A DNA stretch of 64,000 bases from assembly GCF_014132155.1 (NCBI RefSeq), contig NZ_BLJQ01000005.1, forward strand, positions 215,114-279,113. Direction: 5' to 3'. Origin of the DNA: Gluconobacter sp. Gdi. Lineage in GTDB: Bacteria; Pseudomonadota; Alphaproteobacteria; Acetobacterales; Acetobacteraceae. The position numbers and the translations under genes are program-made. The notes beneath the pieces were generated by a model. The model did no database searches, was not told where the DNA came from, and saw nothing but the letters and a program-made list of their open reading frames with translations. Positions 1-9,113 of this stretch are shown here, piece by piece; within the stretch, counting starts at the first letter, position 1, and each line of letters begins with the position of its first letter.

Positions 1-890
1 ATAAAAAACTCCGCATGTCGCAACCATCGGGCACGTTCGGCCAGAGGCAGCGCGCCTGTGAAATCTTCCGCCCCATACGGGATATGGTTCCAGATTGTTC
101 CGACCCCGTTCACCCGGTTTCTGTCGATACAGATGACCCTATACCCTCGCTTTTTTAAGAAGCGGATCGTTTCCAGCCAGCCGAAAGGATTGTTCCAGTA
201 TTTGTTCTGGGATGTTGCCTGGGTAGCAATGCAGACATATCGCTCTTCAAGAGGTCTCCCTCCCTCCATGATCGCAACATCGGGCCGACGCGATGTCCGC
301 GAAAGGCCCAGGATGAGCGCCGCATTAGTTTCCAGACCTGCTTCGCGATAATCGACCGGACTATGGTTCCGGGCAACGTCGTTGTAAAAAATGAGAACTT
401 TATAAGAGGCGTAATAGTCTGATCCCGCCTCTTCTTCGGTCGATACAAGGCGAATATGAGGATAAACCGGGATGAGCAGATTTGCGATATCCGGGCGCAC
501 GATACATGTCAGGCGACACTCGTGTTTGCGGGCGAACTCAGCTACCTGCCCAAACCAAGCCAAGTGATCTCCAATGCCCCCTTCCCGCATTCGAACAAGA
601 ACAGGCTGGTCTTTCAGATTCATTTCATACGTAAAGAAAGGTTCACCGTCTTTCGTAATCTCGATCTGAAAGCGGAGGTAATATCGCTTTGAGCTCTGCA
701 CGATCCCTTGAGATACATCCTCTGAAAACAGGATCGTATGCGTATCCAGGTCCTTCAGAACAACATGCCAGTTCCCCGCTGGAAGAAAAACGCGGCAGCC
801 ATCATTGAAATCGAAGCGGATGCCTCCTGGCCCTTCTCGTGCTGGCACAATGGGGGCTTGTTGAACTAGCGGCACTGAGGGACTGCTCAT
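1..890 (-). CDS. Autotransporter strand-loop-strand O-heptosyltransferase (Aah/TibC type), partial
   Basis: The frame is open from the ATG at 890 to the window edge (about 296 residues, C-terminus missing). The product resembles the Aah/TibC family, cytoplasmic glycosyltransferases that put heptose on serines of AIDA-type repeats in surface proteins. The N-terminal 75 residues form a beta-rich region (GGIRFDFNDGCRVFLPAGNW near residues 22-41), as in the family's accessory domain. It is followed by REGGIGDHLAWFGQVAEFA (about 103-121), the family's nucleotide-sugar-site Gly-Asp segment, and a Rossmann-like region with YVCIATQATSQNKYWNN (about 220-236). The start lies 2 nt after the stop of the upstream fatty acyl-AMP ligase, so the two are surely translationally coupled. 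The repeat protein at 10683-12863 is the obvious acceptor. The conserved C-terminal iron-binding cysteines of TibC-type enzymes would lie outside the window. Family assignment is from memory of motifs, not a search. Confidence 0.8.
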   Translation of the reverse strand, partial: MSSPSVPLVQQAPIVPAREGPGGIRFDFNDGCRVFLPAGNWHVVLKDLDTHTILFSEDVSQGIVQSSKRYYLRFQIEITKDGEPFFTYEMNLKDQPVLVRMREGGIGDHLAWFGQVAEFARKHECRLTCIVRPDIANLLIPVYPHIRLVSTEEEAGSDYYASYKVLIFYNDVARNHSPVDYREAGLETNAALILGLSRTSRRPDVAIMEGGRPLEERYVCIATQATSQNKYWNNPFGWLETIRFLKKRGYRVICIDRNRVNGVGTIWNHIPYGAEDFTGALPLAERARWLRHAEFF

Positions 891-892
891 GC

Positions 893-2704
893 TCACATTT
901 TTCCCTCTGCGATTTTCAGAATACGCACCCGGCCAGATCCAAGAGGACTGTGGGTATATTCGCCAAGGATCGGAATGTTACCCTGAAGAAGCTCTTTCTT
1001 TGTTTCCCCTACGCGGATTTTCCCACTCGGTGTTTTCAGGATCGCACTGGCACGCAGGAAAACAATACGGCATCGAGAGGCCGGAAAATGTGCACAGATT
1101 TTCTCGCCAATAGCTTTCCCCAATTGCGTCAGATCGCCGGCTGATCCTGAGGGCAGTTCCGTCACTAGAACAAGCGTCGTTCCATCCTCAGTGCTTTCCT
1201 CAAATACCGCCGTTGAGAATAACCGAATATCGTCTTCGAACCCTCCCAGGCAGGCGATGATATCTTCTGGATCCAGAACACTGTCGCCTAGCCTGATACG
1301 ATTATCCTGGCGCCCAGTGACGTAAAGTATTCCGTCCAACAGGAAACCTCGGTCTCCGGTTCTCAGGAAGGTTCCCTCTTCACCCGCAACACGGCCCTGA
1401 AAAACCTGGCTGTTTTCTACAGGGCGGTTCACATATCCGGTTGCGACCCCGGGACTATGAATACGGATCTCCCCGACGTCCCCATCCGGCACGACCGCTT
1501 CAGTGTCCGCATCGGCAATTCGTACGATAATATCTGAGGGCGGCCTCCCGCAGCCTGCCAAGAGGCGTCTATCGAGAATATTGTGCGGCGGCATCGCATG
1601 ACCGTGCGCCAAACCATCGCGCGAAAACTCCCGAAATGATACGCCCTGCCCGCGCTCGCTGGCTGTGACCAGCAAGGTGGCTTCCGCGAGGCCATAACAT
1701 GCAAAGAACGCACGTTCATCAAACCCGGATGACGCAAAACGTTCTGTGAACGACTGCATCGTCTCGGCGCGGATATATTCTGCCCCGTTAAACGCCACTT
1801 CCCAGCAGGACAGATCCAGCGATGCAACCTCTTCGGGGGCGATAGACCTCACGCACATTCCGTACGCGAAATTCGGGCCGCCGGAAAGCGTTGCCCTGTA
1901 ATGACTAATAGCCTGCAACCACCGTATCGGCTTTTCAGCAACAGCTTCTGGCGGCAACAGAATACAGCGTCCTCCCGTTGCCAGTGTCATGAGGGCGCCC
2001 CCAATCAATCCCATGTCATGAGAGAGAGGGAGCCAGTTAACGCCGCAATCGCCCTGCCGATACCCAAAAGCCTCTGCCTGACGGAAGAGATTATGTGCAA
2101 TATTGCGGTGCGTGAGCAGAACACCCCGCGGCGTACGGGTCGAGCCAGACGTGTACTGAATAAGCGCGACGTCCTCCGGTGAAGGATGTGCCACACTCTC
2201 GGGCTTTGCAGACGGGCGGATCTTGTCTGTCGGTATCCACAGAAACCGTGGACCATCGATTTTATCAGGGCAAACCTTCTGAAATTCTGTGAGAATACTG
2301 CGGTTTCCGATAACGGCCGCAGCCTCGGCATCGTCCCTCAATGCGACAAACCGGTCCCGTGCTCCAAAAGCCTTTGGGTACACTCCTGAGACAGGCACCA
2401 GTCCTGCGCACAAACACCCGAGAAGCCCACGAATGTAATCAAGACTGCTCTCATACAGGAGCAATACACGGGAGCCCGGCGAAAGCATGCGTCGCAGCCA
2501 CGTAGCCAACGCCGTTGCCTGTGCGGCAAGTTGAGACGCTGTTACAGCATCTGTCTCGTTCTCACCGTCTCCGAGCAGAGTATAGACTTTGAGGTCTGGC
2601 GTTCTTGACGCATGAAAGAACAGCGCATCAACGATCGTACTCCGCTGCCAGTCCAGCATTTCCTTGCCATCAGCGGCAAGGACTGTGGCGAAGGGCTGTG
2701 TCAT
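893..2704 (-). CDS. Fatty acyl-AMP ligase (FAAL-like, long-chain acyl adenylating enzyme)
   Basis: A 603-residue ANL-superfamily adenylating enzyme of the FAAL group, which activates fatty acids as acyl-AMP and hands them to an acyl carrier protein or PKS rather than to CoA. Visible motifs are QYTSGSTRTPRGV (183-195, phosphate-binding A3 loop with Arg in place of the usual Lys), WLPLSHDMGLIG (224-235), GGPNFAYG (275-282), CYGLAEATLL (336-345), RTGDRG (448-453), GRQDN (464-468) and the catalytic-lysine motif TPSGKI (558-563). The WLPLxHDMG and GGPNFAY blocks are typical of FAALs. The start overlaps the stop of the PKS gene by 4 nt (ATGA), and the heptosyltransferase gene begins 2 nt after its own stop. 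The likely role is to load the starter acyl chain for the PKS, or to activate its product. Function is inferred from family and context. Confidence 0.85.
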   Translation of the reverse strand: MTQPFATVLAADGKEMLDWQRSTIVDALFFHASRTPDLKVYTLLGDGENETDAVTASQLAAQATALATWLRRMLSPGSRVLLLYESSLDYIRGLLGCLCAGLVPVSGVYPKAFGARDRFVALRDDAEAAAVIGNRSILTEFQKVCPDKIDGPRFLWIPTDKIRPSAKPESVAHPSPEDVALIQYTSGSTRTPRGVLLTHRNIAHNLFRQAEAFGYRQGDCGVNWLPLSHDMGLIGGALMTLATGGRCILLPPEAVAEKPIRWLQAISHYRATLSGGPNFAYGMCVRSIAPEEVASLDLSCWEVAFNGAEYIRAETMQSFTERFASSGFDERAFFACYGLAEATLLVTASERGQGVSFREFSRDGLAHGHAMPPHNILDRRLLAGCGRPPSDIIVRIADADTEAVVPDGDVGEIRIHSPGVATGYVNRPVENSQVFQGRVAGEEGTFLRTGDRGFLLDGILYVTGRQDNRIRLGDSVLDPEDIIACLGGFEDDIRLFSTAVFEESTEDGTTLVLVTELPSGSAGDLTQLGKAIGEKICAHFPASRCRIVFLRASAILKTPSGKIRVGETKKELLQGNIPILGEYTHSPLGSGRVRILKIAEGKM

Positions 2705-5700
2705 GGCAGTTGTGCCGTCTGGCCGATCTTGACCCTGTTCAAAAGAAACTGGGACATTTTCCGGATACTTTCATCGCGTGCGAGAACAAGGATGGAAACT
2801 TCAACACCAAATTCTACCCGCAAGGCCGTTTGAAGTTCAACGCCGGCCAGAGAGTCGATCCCAAGTTCGGAAAGACGTGCACGGTCGTCAATGCTTGTCG
2901 GCTCCAGATGCAGGGTCTGGGCGATTAGAACTTTGACCTGCTCCACAACATAAGGAAGGCGCTCATCCTCCGGCAACGCCGAGAGCGTGGCTAGACGCTC
3001 ACTGGTCGCCCTGTTACTGGCATCGGCAAGGCGTACCAGTGAAAAGCGCGCTAACGCATTTGCCCCAGGAACGATCTGTGCCCACTTTTTCCAGTCAATC
3101 TCAACACAAGCAACCTCGGGTAGCTCTAGCGCCAGCATTTCCCGCATGTGTCCCAGTGCGTCCCGGGCCGACATACCCTTCAGACCAGCCGCTTCCAGAG
3201 CGCGGGCTGCCGTCTCGTTCCGGCTCAGCATGCCAACATCCGCAATAGCCCCCCAGTCTACTGCCAGAGCAGCCTCTCCATCTTTCCAGCGATTAGCCGC
3301 TATTGCGCCCAGAACGGCATTGGCTGCGATATAAGCGCTCTGCCCAATATTTCCCAGAAGCGTAGTCACGGAAGAAAACAGCACGAAATAGTCAAGGCTC
3401 ATGCCACTGACCAAACGGTCAAGGATGATTGCTCCCTTGGCTTTTGCCTCGAGAACCCGACTAATCCGCTCCTCGTCCAGATTGTAGATCAGGGCGTCGT
3501 CCAGCATGCCAGCGCAATGGAAAATGCCTTTGATCGGCGGAAGATTGCTTGTGAAGGCCAACTCATCGAAGACATCTTTCATGGCTTCTTCATGAGAGAC
3601 ATCAACCTGGATAGTATGAACCTGCACACCCGCAGCACGATGAACCAACAGTTGCTCGCTGATCCCGGTTTCCTCTGGTGTTCTGCGGCCTAGCAGGACG
3701 AGACTCCGGGCCCCTTGCTCAATCAACCATTCAGCCGTTGCCCAGCCAAAGCCACTCAGGCCTCCTGTAACAAGGTAAGTCTTGCCATCCCCTACCTGAG
3801 GCTGTGTCCGTGGCAATGGTGAGGCTTTGAGATTATCCAGGTTGGAGTAATCGATAACGACCTTACCCATATGTTTTGCAGAAGCCAGCAGACGGAAGGC
3901 TCCTGCAGCATCCTGCGCAGGGAAACTCTCCAGAGGGAGAGGCTGCACTGCGCCCATTTTGGACAGTTCTGCAACGTCTGACAGGAGGGAACGCATCAAT
4001 GCAGGCCGCTCCAGCATCATGCGATCCAGGTCGAGCGAGAAGAACGATAGGTTTTCGTTGAAAGGCGCTAGCGGTAGCCCACGCTTCTCGATGATGTCCT
4101 TCTTCCCGATTTCTACAAAACGCCCATAGGGGGCAACGATGGACAGACTGTGTGTCTGCCCTTCTCCGGGCAATGAGTTGAGTACAACATCGACCCCCCG
4201 CCCCTGCGTGACATCTCTGATCCCTTCCGCGAACTCAAGCGACCGGGAGTCCCAAACGCCTTCACATCCAAGATCCTTGAGGTACTGCCGTTTCTCCAGA
4301 GTACCCGCAGTCGCAAAAATCCGTGCTCCGATCCGTTTTGCCAGCTGGATCGCCGCCAGACCCACGCCACCAGTCCCGGAATGGATCAGGACTGTTTCAC
4401 CTTTTTCAAGATGAGCCAGACGGCACAGACCATAATACGCCGTGATGAAAGCGACGGGCAGTGTGGCGGCTTCAAGTGGAGACCCAAGCCCTTCAATGGG
4501 AAGCGCAAAAATGCTTTCAGCGTCGGCAGTGAAATGAGACGCAAAACACCCCGGCCATGAGACGAGATAACGTTCCCCCGGCACGAAGTCCGTTACGCCC
4601 TCGCCGACAGCGAGCACTTCAGCAGACGCTTCCATGCCAAGGCTTTCGCCATGGAACGTATCATCCACAACACTTTGCGGAATCAGGCCCGTTGCTTTCA
4701 GGATATCCTTGAAATTCAGCGCTGCAGCGAGCGTCCGAAATAGCACCTGGCCACGCTGCAACGGTTCCGCGATAAACCGCTCATGATGCAAGCGGTCCAG
4801 CGAACCATTTGATGCGCTGACAAGACGTACTCCAACAAGCTTCCCGTCAAACGTTTCGTTCGTATGATAAAGTGTTGGAACGGGGTCTGGCTTGGTTTCC
4901 GAAGGTGTTAACCGCCCCACAGACCGTGTGCCAACACGCAGAACAATATCGTCTTCTGAATCCTGCTGAACGATCTCTGCGCATAGCTGCTGCAAGACAG
5001 CCTCATCAACAGTGCGTCCGATATCGACGATCCGAAGCGCAAGATCTGGTCGCTCTGATGCGATCCCTCGTGCAAAACCCCGAATGGCTGCCTGCCCCGT
5101 ATCCAGATCATCGCTCTGAAGAGCTTCTACAGATACCGCTCCCCGCGTTACGATCAGACATCTTGGCGCAGTTTCGCTGTCTTCCGAAATCTTGACTGCC
5201 TGAACAAGACGCAAAATTTCTGCGATGCCCTGTTGTCCGGTTTCCCCTTCGTTGGATGAGCACAGATAGAGGATTGCATCAGTCGTTTGAGACAATGCGC
5301 CTGCCAATTCCGTCTGATCCAGACCGTCAATTTTCAGGGTGTCGACCATGATCCCCTGAGCAGCAGAGATTTGACTGAATTTCTCCAATAAAGAGCTATC
5401 ACGTCCCAGAGCCAGTGCGGTTAAAGGCTCCGCGAAATGCGGGAGCAATTCCGTCTGAACCCAGGCGGGACGATAGAAACGGCGGACATTGTCCGAACCC
5501 ATATTTGTAGCGGTCAGTTTCCGGATAGCCCGCGCCTTGAAGCCGAGAATTTCAGCAACAGGCTCACCCTGTTCCGTAAAGAGTCGGATATCGCCCTCAA
5601 TGCCGGTTTCGGAACGTCGTGTCAGGGCCGCATGAGCCAAAAGGACTTTATGCTGTCCGCCGCGATAGACGACCTGGCGCGCGCCCGTCGGAACAAAAAC

Positions 5701-8700
5701 TCTCTCTTCCGCAGCACTGTATCCAGCACCGATCAATGCCTGGAAAGCACCATCAAGCAGTGCCGGATGAAGAAAATACTCTGCGATGCTCTGTGCCTCG
5801 GACAATTCAAGGCGTGCATAGGCAATACCCTCGCCAGCCTTCAGCTCTTTGATCGTTTGGAAAGCGGGGCCGTATGAAAAGCCGTGTTCTGCAAGCCGCG
5901 CATAAAACGTTTCTGGAGGGATATAGTGTTGCAGGTTGTCCTGAAGACTGTCAGGAGCCACCGGGTCTGCTGCCCATGGTTCATTCGCCAGAACCCGTAG
6001 CTTCGCGTGCTGAATCCACTCTTCTTCGCCATCCTCCCCGTGAGACGATGATACCGTCAGAACGCGCGTTTCTTCGTCAAATGCCCACTCGACAACCGGT
6101 GGCGTCAGACTATCCAGAAGGAGCGCCTGTCCGATCTCCAAGTCTTCAAGAATTGCAGCATCAGAGCGCTCAATCTGCCGGTGTAAAGCCAATCCGCCCT
6201 CAATGTAGCCCGCAGCAGGAAACAGGCAGATCCCGTCAACTTTATGATCCGGCAGCCACGGCATGTAGTTGCGATTAATATCGGCAAGCCAACCCGGACG
6301 CGACGCACTGACTGGAATACCGAGAACCGGGTGAACGGTTCCGTCCAGCCGATCCCTGCGCGACATTTCAGTCTCAGACCAGAACCGGCTTCGAGACCAG
6401 GCATAATGAGGAAGGTCCGTGCGGTGGCCTCCCGTCAGAAGAGACCAATCCAACGGCACGGCCGCCATATAGAGTTTGGCGATACTGCGCGCTATGGCTG
6501 TGTCTTCCGGATCTTTCCGGCTCAGGCTGGCAATAATAGAGACTTCTCCGTCAACCTGCTGCGCTGTTTCCCTTATCAAACCGCCCAGCACCGGGTGTGC
6601 ACCAATCTCAAGGAAAACCCGGTGCCCATCGGCCATCAAGTTCTGAATGGCATCATGGAACAGGACGGGCTTGCGCGCATTGCCATACCAGTATTCCGCA
6701 TCATGCAGAGCATCTTCAGCCCAGCGCGTGCCTGTTACTGTTGAATAGAGCGGAATGCTTGGGTTTTGAGGAGAGAGCATGCCAAGCGGACTGAGAAGAT
6801 CCTGACGGATCTCTTCCATCAGGATGCTGTGATACGGCACCTCAACCCTAAGAAGACGATTGAATGTTTCATCCTGATCACAGCGCGTAGCGAGCTCCCT
6901 GAGCGCATTTTCTTCACCCGCAAGTGTGGAAGACTTCGCACTATTGAGAGCCGCGACTGACACCCGGTCTTCATAACCAGGAAGTAATTTTTCGGCTGCC
7001 TCTTTGCCGGAAATACCGACAGCCAACATCGTGCCACGCCCCGCCAGTCGAGCCTGTTGCTGGCTTCGATGGAAGATCACGGTTACAGCGTCTTCCAGCG
7101 ACAAAGCACCCGCGATGTAACTCGCAGCCACCTCGCCCACGCTATGCCCAACGATAGCCGCCGGTGTCACGCCATGAAAACGGAACAGCTCTGCAAGAAC
7201 AACCTGAACCATGAAAATGGCAGGCTGGGCGACAACTGTTTCATCAATGCGGGAATGTTCCGCAGGCTTCAGGATTTCATCCAGAATGGACCAGCCGGCC
7301 AGTTCGGAAAACAGGCTATCAATCTGCTGGATACTGCGAGAAATGGGTTCGGGCATCTGCCTGAGGATAGACTGCCCCATCCCCTTCCACTGGGAGCCCA
7401 TGCCAGAAAAGACAAAAACAGGTTGCTGCATCTCACCGTTTCGACGTCGGCCCAGTGTAACAGCAGAGGAAGACTGCCCCTCCGACAGAGCTTTCAAGCC
7501 TGCAATCAGCTCTTCACGATCTTGGCCAGACACGACGGCCTGCATCGGCAGACGCGTCCTGTAGGTTGCAGCAGAGAAACAGACATCGGCGATAGATGGA
7601 GCAGAAGAAGACGCCAGAAGATCTGCATAGGAGCGCGCCAGATTTTTCAACGAGGCGTCTACAAGCGCATTCACGGGCAGCAGGAAGCGCCCGGACGGCA
7701 GCCTGACCACTTCTGCCATAGGGTGGATCGGCTGATCCTCTACTGTCAGCGACCTGAGCAGGGCAACCGCGTTTGTTCCGCCATATCCAAACGAGTTGAC
7801 GCCCGCATACACTGTTCCTGCCTCAGCCGTCAGCGGGGTCATGGTATCCTGAGCGACTTGCAGATTAAGGTCCGCAAACGGAATCGTGGGATTAACCTGT
7901 GTTAGGTTCGTCTGCGGTGGAATAGAGCCATGCCTCAGGCAAAGGAGTGCCTTGATAAGGCCGGTAACACCCGCTGCAGCTTCCAGATGCCCCAGATTGG
8001 CTTTAATAGACCCAATAATCAGGGGGCTTTCCGGGGCTCGCTTATGGCCGATCGCCGTTCCCAAAGCACGGGCTTCGATAGGATCGCCAACAGGCGTTCC
8101 GGTACCATGGGCTTCTACATATCCAATCGTGGCAAGATCGACATGCGCCTTCTGGGCGACTTCCTCAATGAGCGCGCGCTGAGCATCTTCACTGGGCATC
8201 GTCAATGACAGCGTACGACCATCCTGATTAACACCCGTTCCCACGATGACACCATGGATAACGTCTCCATCCCGTTTTGCATCGGCGAGCCGTTTAAGCA
8301 GGACAATGCCGGCCCCCTCACCGCGCCCATAGCCGTCTGCATCTGCCGAGAAGCTTTTGCAGCGCCCGTCCGCAGCCAGAAAGTGCCCTTTGGACATTGT
8401 GATTGAGGCCGGTGGAGCAAGCATCATGTTGACGCCACCCGCTACGACAACATCACTCTCACCATTCAACAAACTGGTACGGGCCTGATGAATAGCCACC
8501 AATGATGATGAGCATGCCGTATCAATAGACATGCATGGCCCCTGAAGACCAAGATTATGAGAAATCCGCGCAGCCAGCATGGTGGCTGACGCCGCAGTTG
8601 CGGCGAAATGATCCGTAATCAGGTTCCGATTGAGGGGAGAACCGCAGGCCACCAGCCAGTCCAGAGAGAACGTGCCAATAAAGACACCAGCCCGAGTGCC

Positions 8701-9054
8701 TGCCAACGTGGAAGGAAGAATGCCAGCATTTTCCATTGCCTCCCACACGACTTCCAGAAGAAGCCTTTGTTGAGGGTCCATGAGGGCGGCTTCACGCGGC
8801 GAAATACCGAAGAACAGCGGATCCATTTCATCAATCTTCTGGTCAATGAAGGAACCGCGCCGCATGTAAGTCTTGTTTGGGGTTTCGTATTCAGGATCGT
8901 AAAAGCGCTTGATACCCCACCGATCGGCGGGAATGTCGGATGTGGCATCACCTTGTTCACACAGAAAGCGCCAGAGAGCTTGGGTTGTTTCAATTCCTCC
9001 CGGAAGGCGACATCCGATCCCTACGACTGCCACTTCATTTCCGTAATCGACCAT
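2701..9054 (-). CDS. Type I polyketide synthase, highly reducing single module (KS-AT-DH-ER-KR-ACP)
   Basis: A 2117-residue multidomain synthase for iterative or single-round chain extension with full reduction. KS spans 1-430, with Cys181 in DTACSSS, His316 in EAHGTGT and His356 in NLGH. AT spans 545-870 (FVFSGMGSQWKGMG at 547-560, Ser638 in GHSVG); the selectivity position reads VPYH (739-742), neither the common malonyl HAFH nor the methylmalonyl YASH. DH spans 908-1180 (His937 in HKVDGICLFP, Asp1101 in HPALLDG). ER spans about 1400-1735 (HSGTGGVG at 1558-1565). KR spans 1755-1940 (TGGLSGFG at 1763-1770, LDD at 1851-1853 suggesting a B-type ketoreductase, Ser1894, Tyr1908). ACP spans 2035-2105 (Ser2068 in GIDSLAG). 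No thioesterase or reductase follows, so release must come from another protein. All catalytic residues appear intact, so a saturated lipid-like product is expected. It lies 59 nt after the AMP-ligase-like gene and overlaps the FAAL gene. Confidence 0.93.
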   Translation of the reverse strand: MVDYGNEVAVVGIGCRLPGGIETTQALWRFLCEQGDATSDIPADRWGIKRFYDPEYETPNKTYMRRGSFIDQKIDEMDPLFFGISPREAALMDPQQRLLLEVVWEAMENAGILPSTLAGTRAGVFIGTFSLDWLVACGSPLNRNLITDHFAATAASATMLAARISHNLGLQGPCMSIDTACSSSLVAIHQARTSLLNGESDVVVAGGVNMMLAPPASITMSKGHFLAADGRCKSFSADADGYGRGEGAGIVLLKRLADAKRDGDVIHGVIVGTGVNQDGRTLSLTMPSEDAQRALIEEVAQKAHVDLATIGYVEAHGTGTPVGDPIEARALGTAIGHKRAPESPLIIGSIKANLGHLEAAAGVTGLIKALLCLRHGSIPPQTNLTQVNPTIPFADLNLQVAQDTMTPLTAEAGTVYAGVNSFGYGGTNAVALLRSLTVEDQPIHPMAEVVRLPSGRFLLPVNALVDASLKNLARSYADLLASSSAPSIADVCFSAATYRTRLPMQAVVSGQDREELIAGLKALSEGQSSSAVTLGRRRNGEMQQPVFVFSGMGSQWKGMGQSILRQMPEPISRSIQQIDSLFSELAGWSILDEILKPAEHSRIDETVVAQPAIFMVQVVLAELFRFHGVTPAAIVGHSVGEVAASYIAGALSLEDAVTVIFHRSQQQARLAGRGTMLAVGISGKEAAEKLLPGYEDRVSVAALNSAKSSTLAGEENALRELATRCDQDETFNRLLRVEVPYHSILMEEIRQDLLSPLGMLSPQNPSIPLYSTVTGTRWAEDALHDAEYWYGNARKPVLFHDAIQNLMADGHRVFLEIGAHPVLGGLIRETAQQVDGEVSIIASLSRKDPEDTAIARSIAKLYMAAVPLDWSLLTGGHRTDLPHYAWSRSRFWSETEMSRRDRLDGTVHPVLGIPVSASRPGWLADINRNYMPWLPDHKVDGICLFPAAGYIEGGLALHRQIERSDAAILEDLEIGQALLLDSLTPPVVEWAFDEETRVLTVSSSHGEDGEEEWIQHAKLRVLANEPWAADPVAPDSLQDNLQHYIPPETFYARLAEHGFSYGPAFQTIKELKAGEGIAYARLELSEAQSIAEYFLHPALLDGAFQALIGAGYSAAEERVFVPTGARQVVYRGGQHKVLLAHAALTRRSETGIEGDIRLFTEQGEPVAEILGFKARAIRKLTATNMGSDNVRRFYRPAWVQTELLPHFAEPLTALALGRDSSLLEKFSQISAAQGIMVDTLKIDGLDQTELAGALSQTTDAILYLCSSNEGETGQQGIAEILRLVQAVKISEDSETAPRCLIVTRGAVSVEALQSDDLDTGQAAIRGFARGIASERPDLALRIVDIGRTVDEAVLQQLCAEIVQQDSEDDIVLRVGTRSVGRLTPSETKPDPVPTLYHTNETFDGKLVGVRLVSASNGSLDRLHHERFIAEPLQRGQVLFRTLAAALNFKDILKATGLIPQSVVDDTFHGESLGMEASAEVLAVGEGVTDFVPGERYLVSWPGCFASHFTADAESIFALPIEGLGSPLEAATLPVAFITAYYGLCRLAHLEKGETVLIHSGTGGVGLAAIQLAKRIGARIFATAGTLEKRQYLKDLGCEGVWDSRSLEFAEGIRDVTQGRGVDVVLNSLPGEGQTHSLSIVAPYGRFVEIGKKDIIEKRGLPLAPFNENLSFFSLDLDRMMLERPALMRSLLSDVAELSKMGAVQPLPLESFPAQDAAGAFRLLASAKHMGKVVIDYSNLDNLKASPLPRTQPQVGDGKTYLVTGGLSGFGWATAEWLIEQGARSLVLLGRRTPEETGISEQLLVHRAAGVQVHTIQVDVSHEEAMKDVFDELAFTSNLPPIKGIFHCAGMLDDALIYNLDEERISRVLEAKAKGAIILDRLVSGMSLDYFVLFSSVTTLLGNIGQSAYIAANAVLGAIAANRWKDGEAALAVDWGAIADVGMLSRNETAARALEAAGLKGMSARDALGHMREMLALELPEVACVEIDWKKWAQIVPGANALARFSLVRLADASNRATSERLATLSALPEDERLPYVVEQVKVLIAQTLHLEPTSIDDRARLSELGIDSLAGVELQTALRVEFGVEVSILVLARDESIRKMSQFLLNRVKIGQTAQLP

Positions 9055-9113
9055 CTAAAACCCGCTTTTCGTCTTCTATTCTGTGTAGAACGTAACTTAT
9101 AAAATCTTGTTAT

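Noticed and set aside
7057..7905. 282-codon plus-strand open frame inside the PKS
   Set aside because: It is antisense to the KS-AT part of a PKS whose catalytic motifs are all intact.
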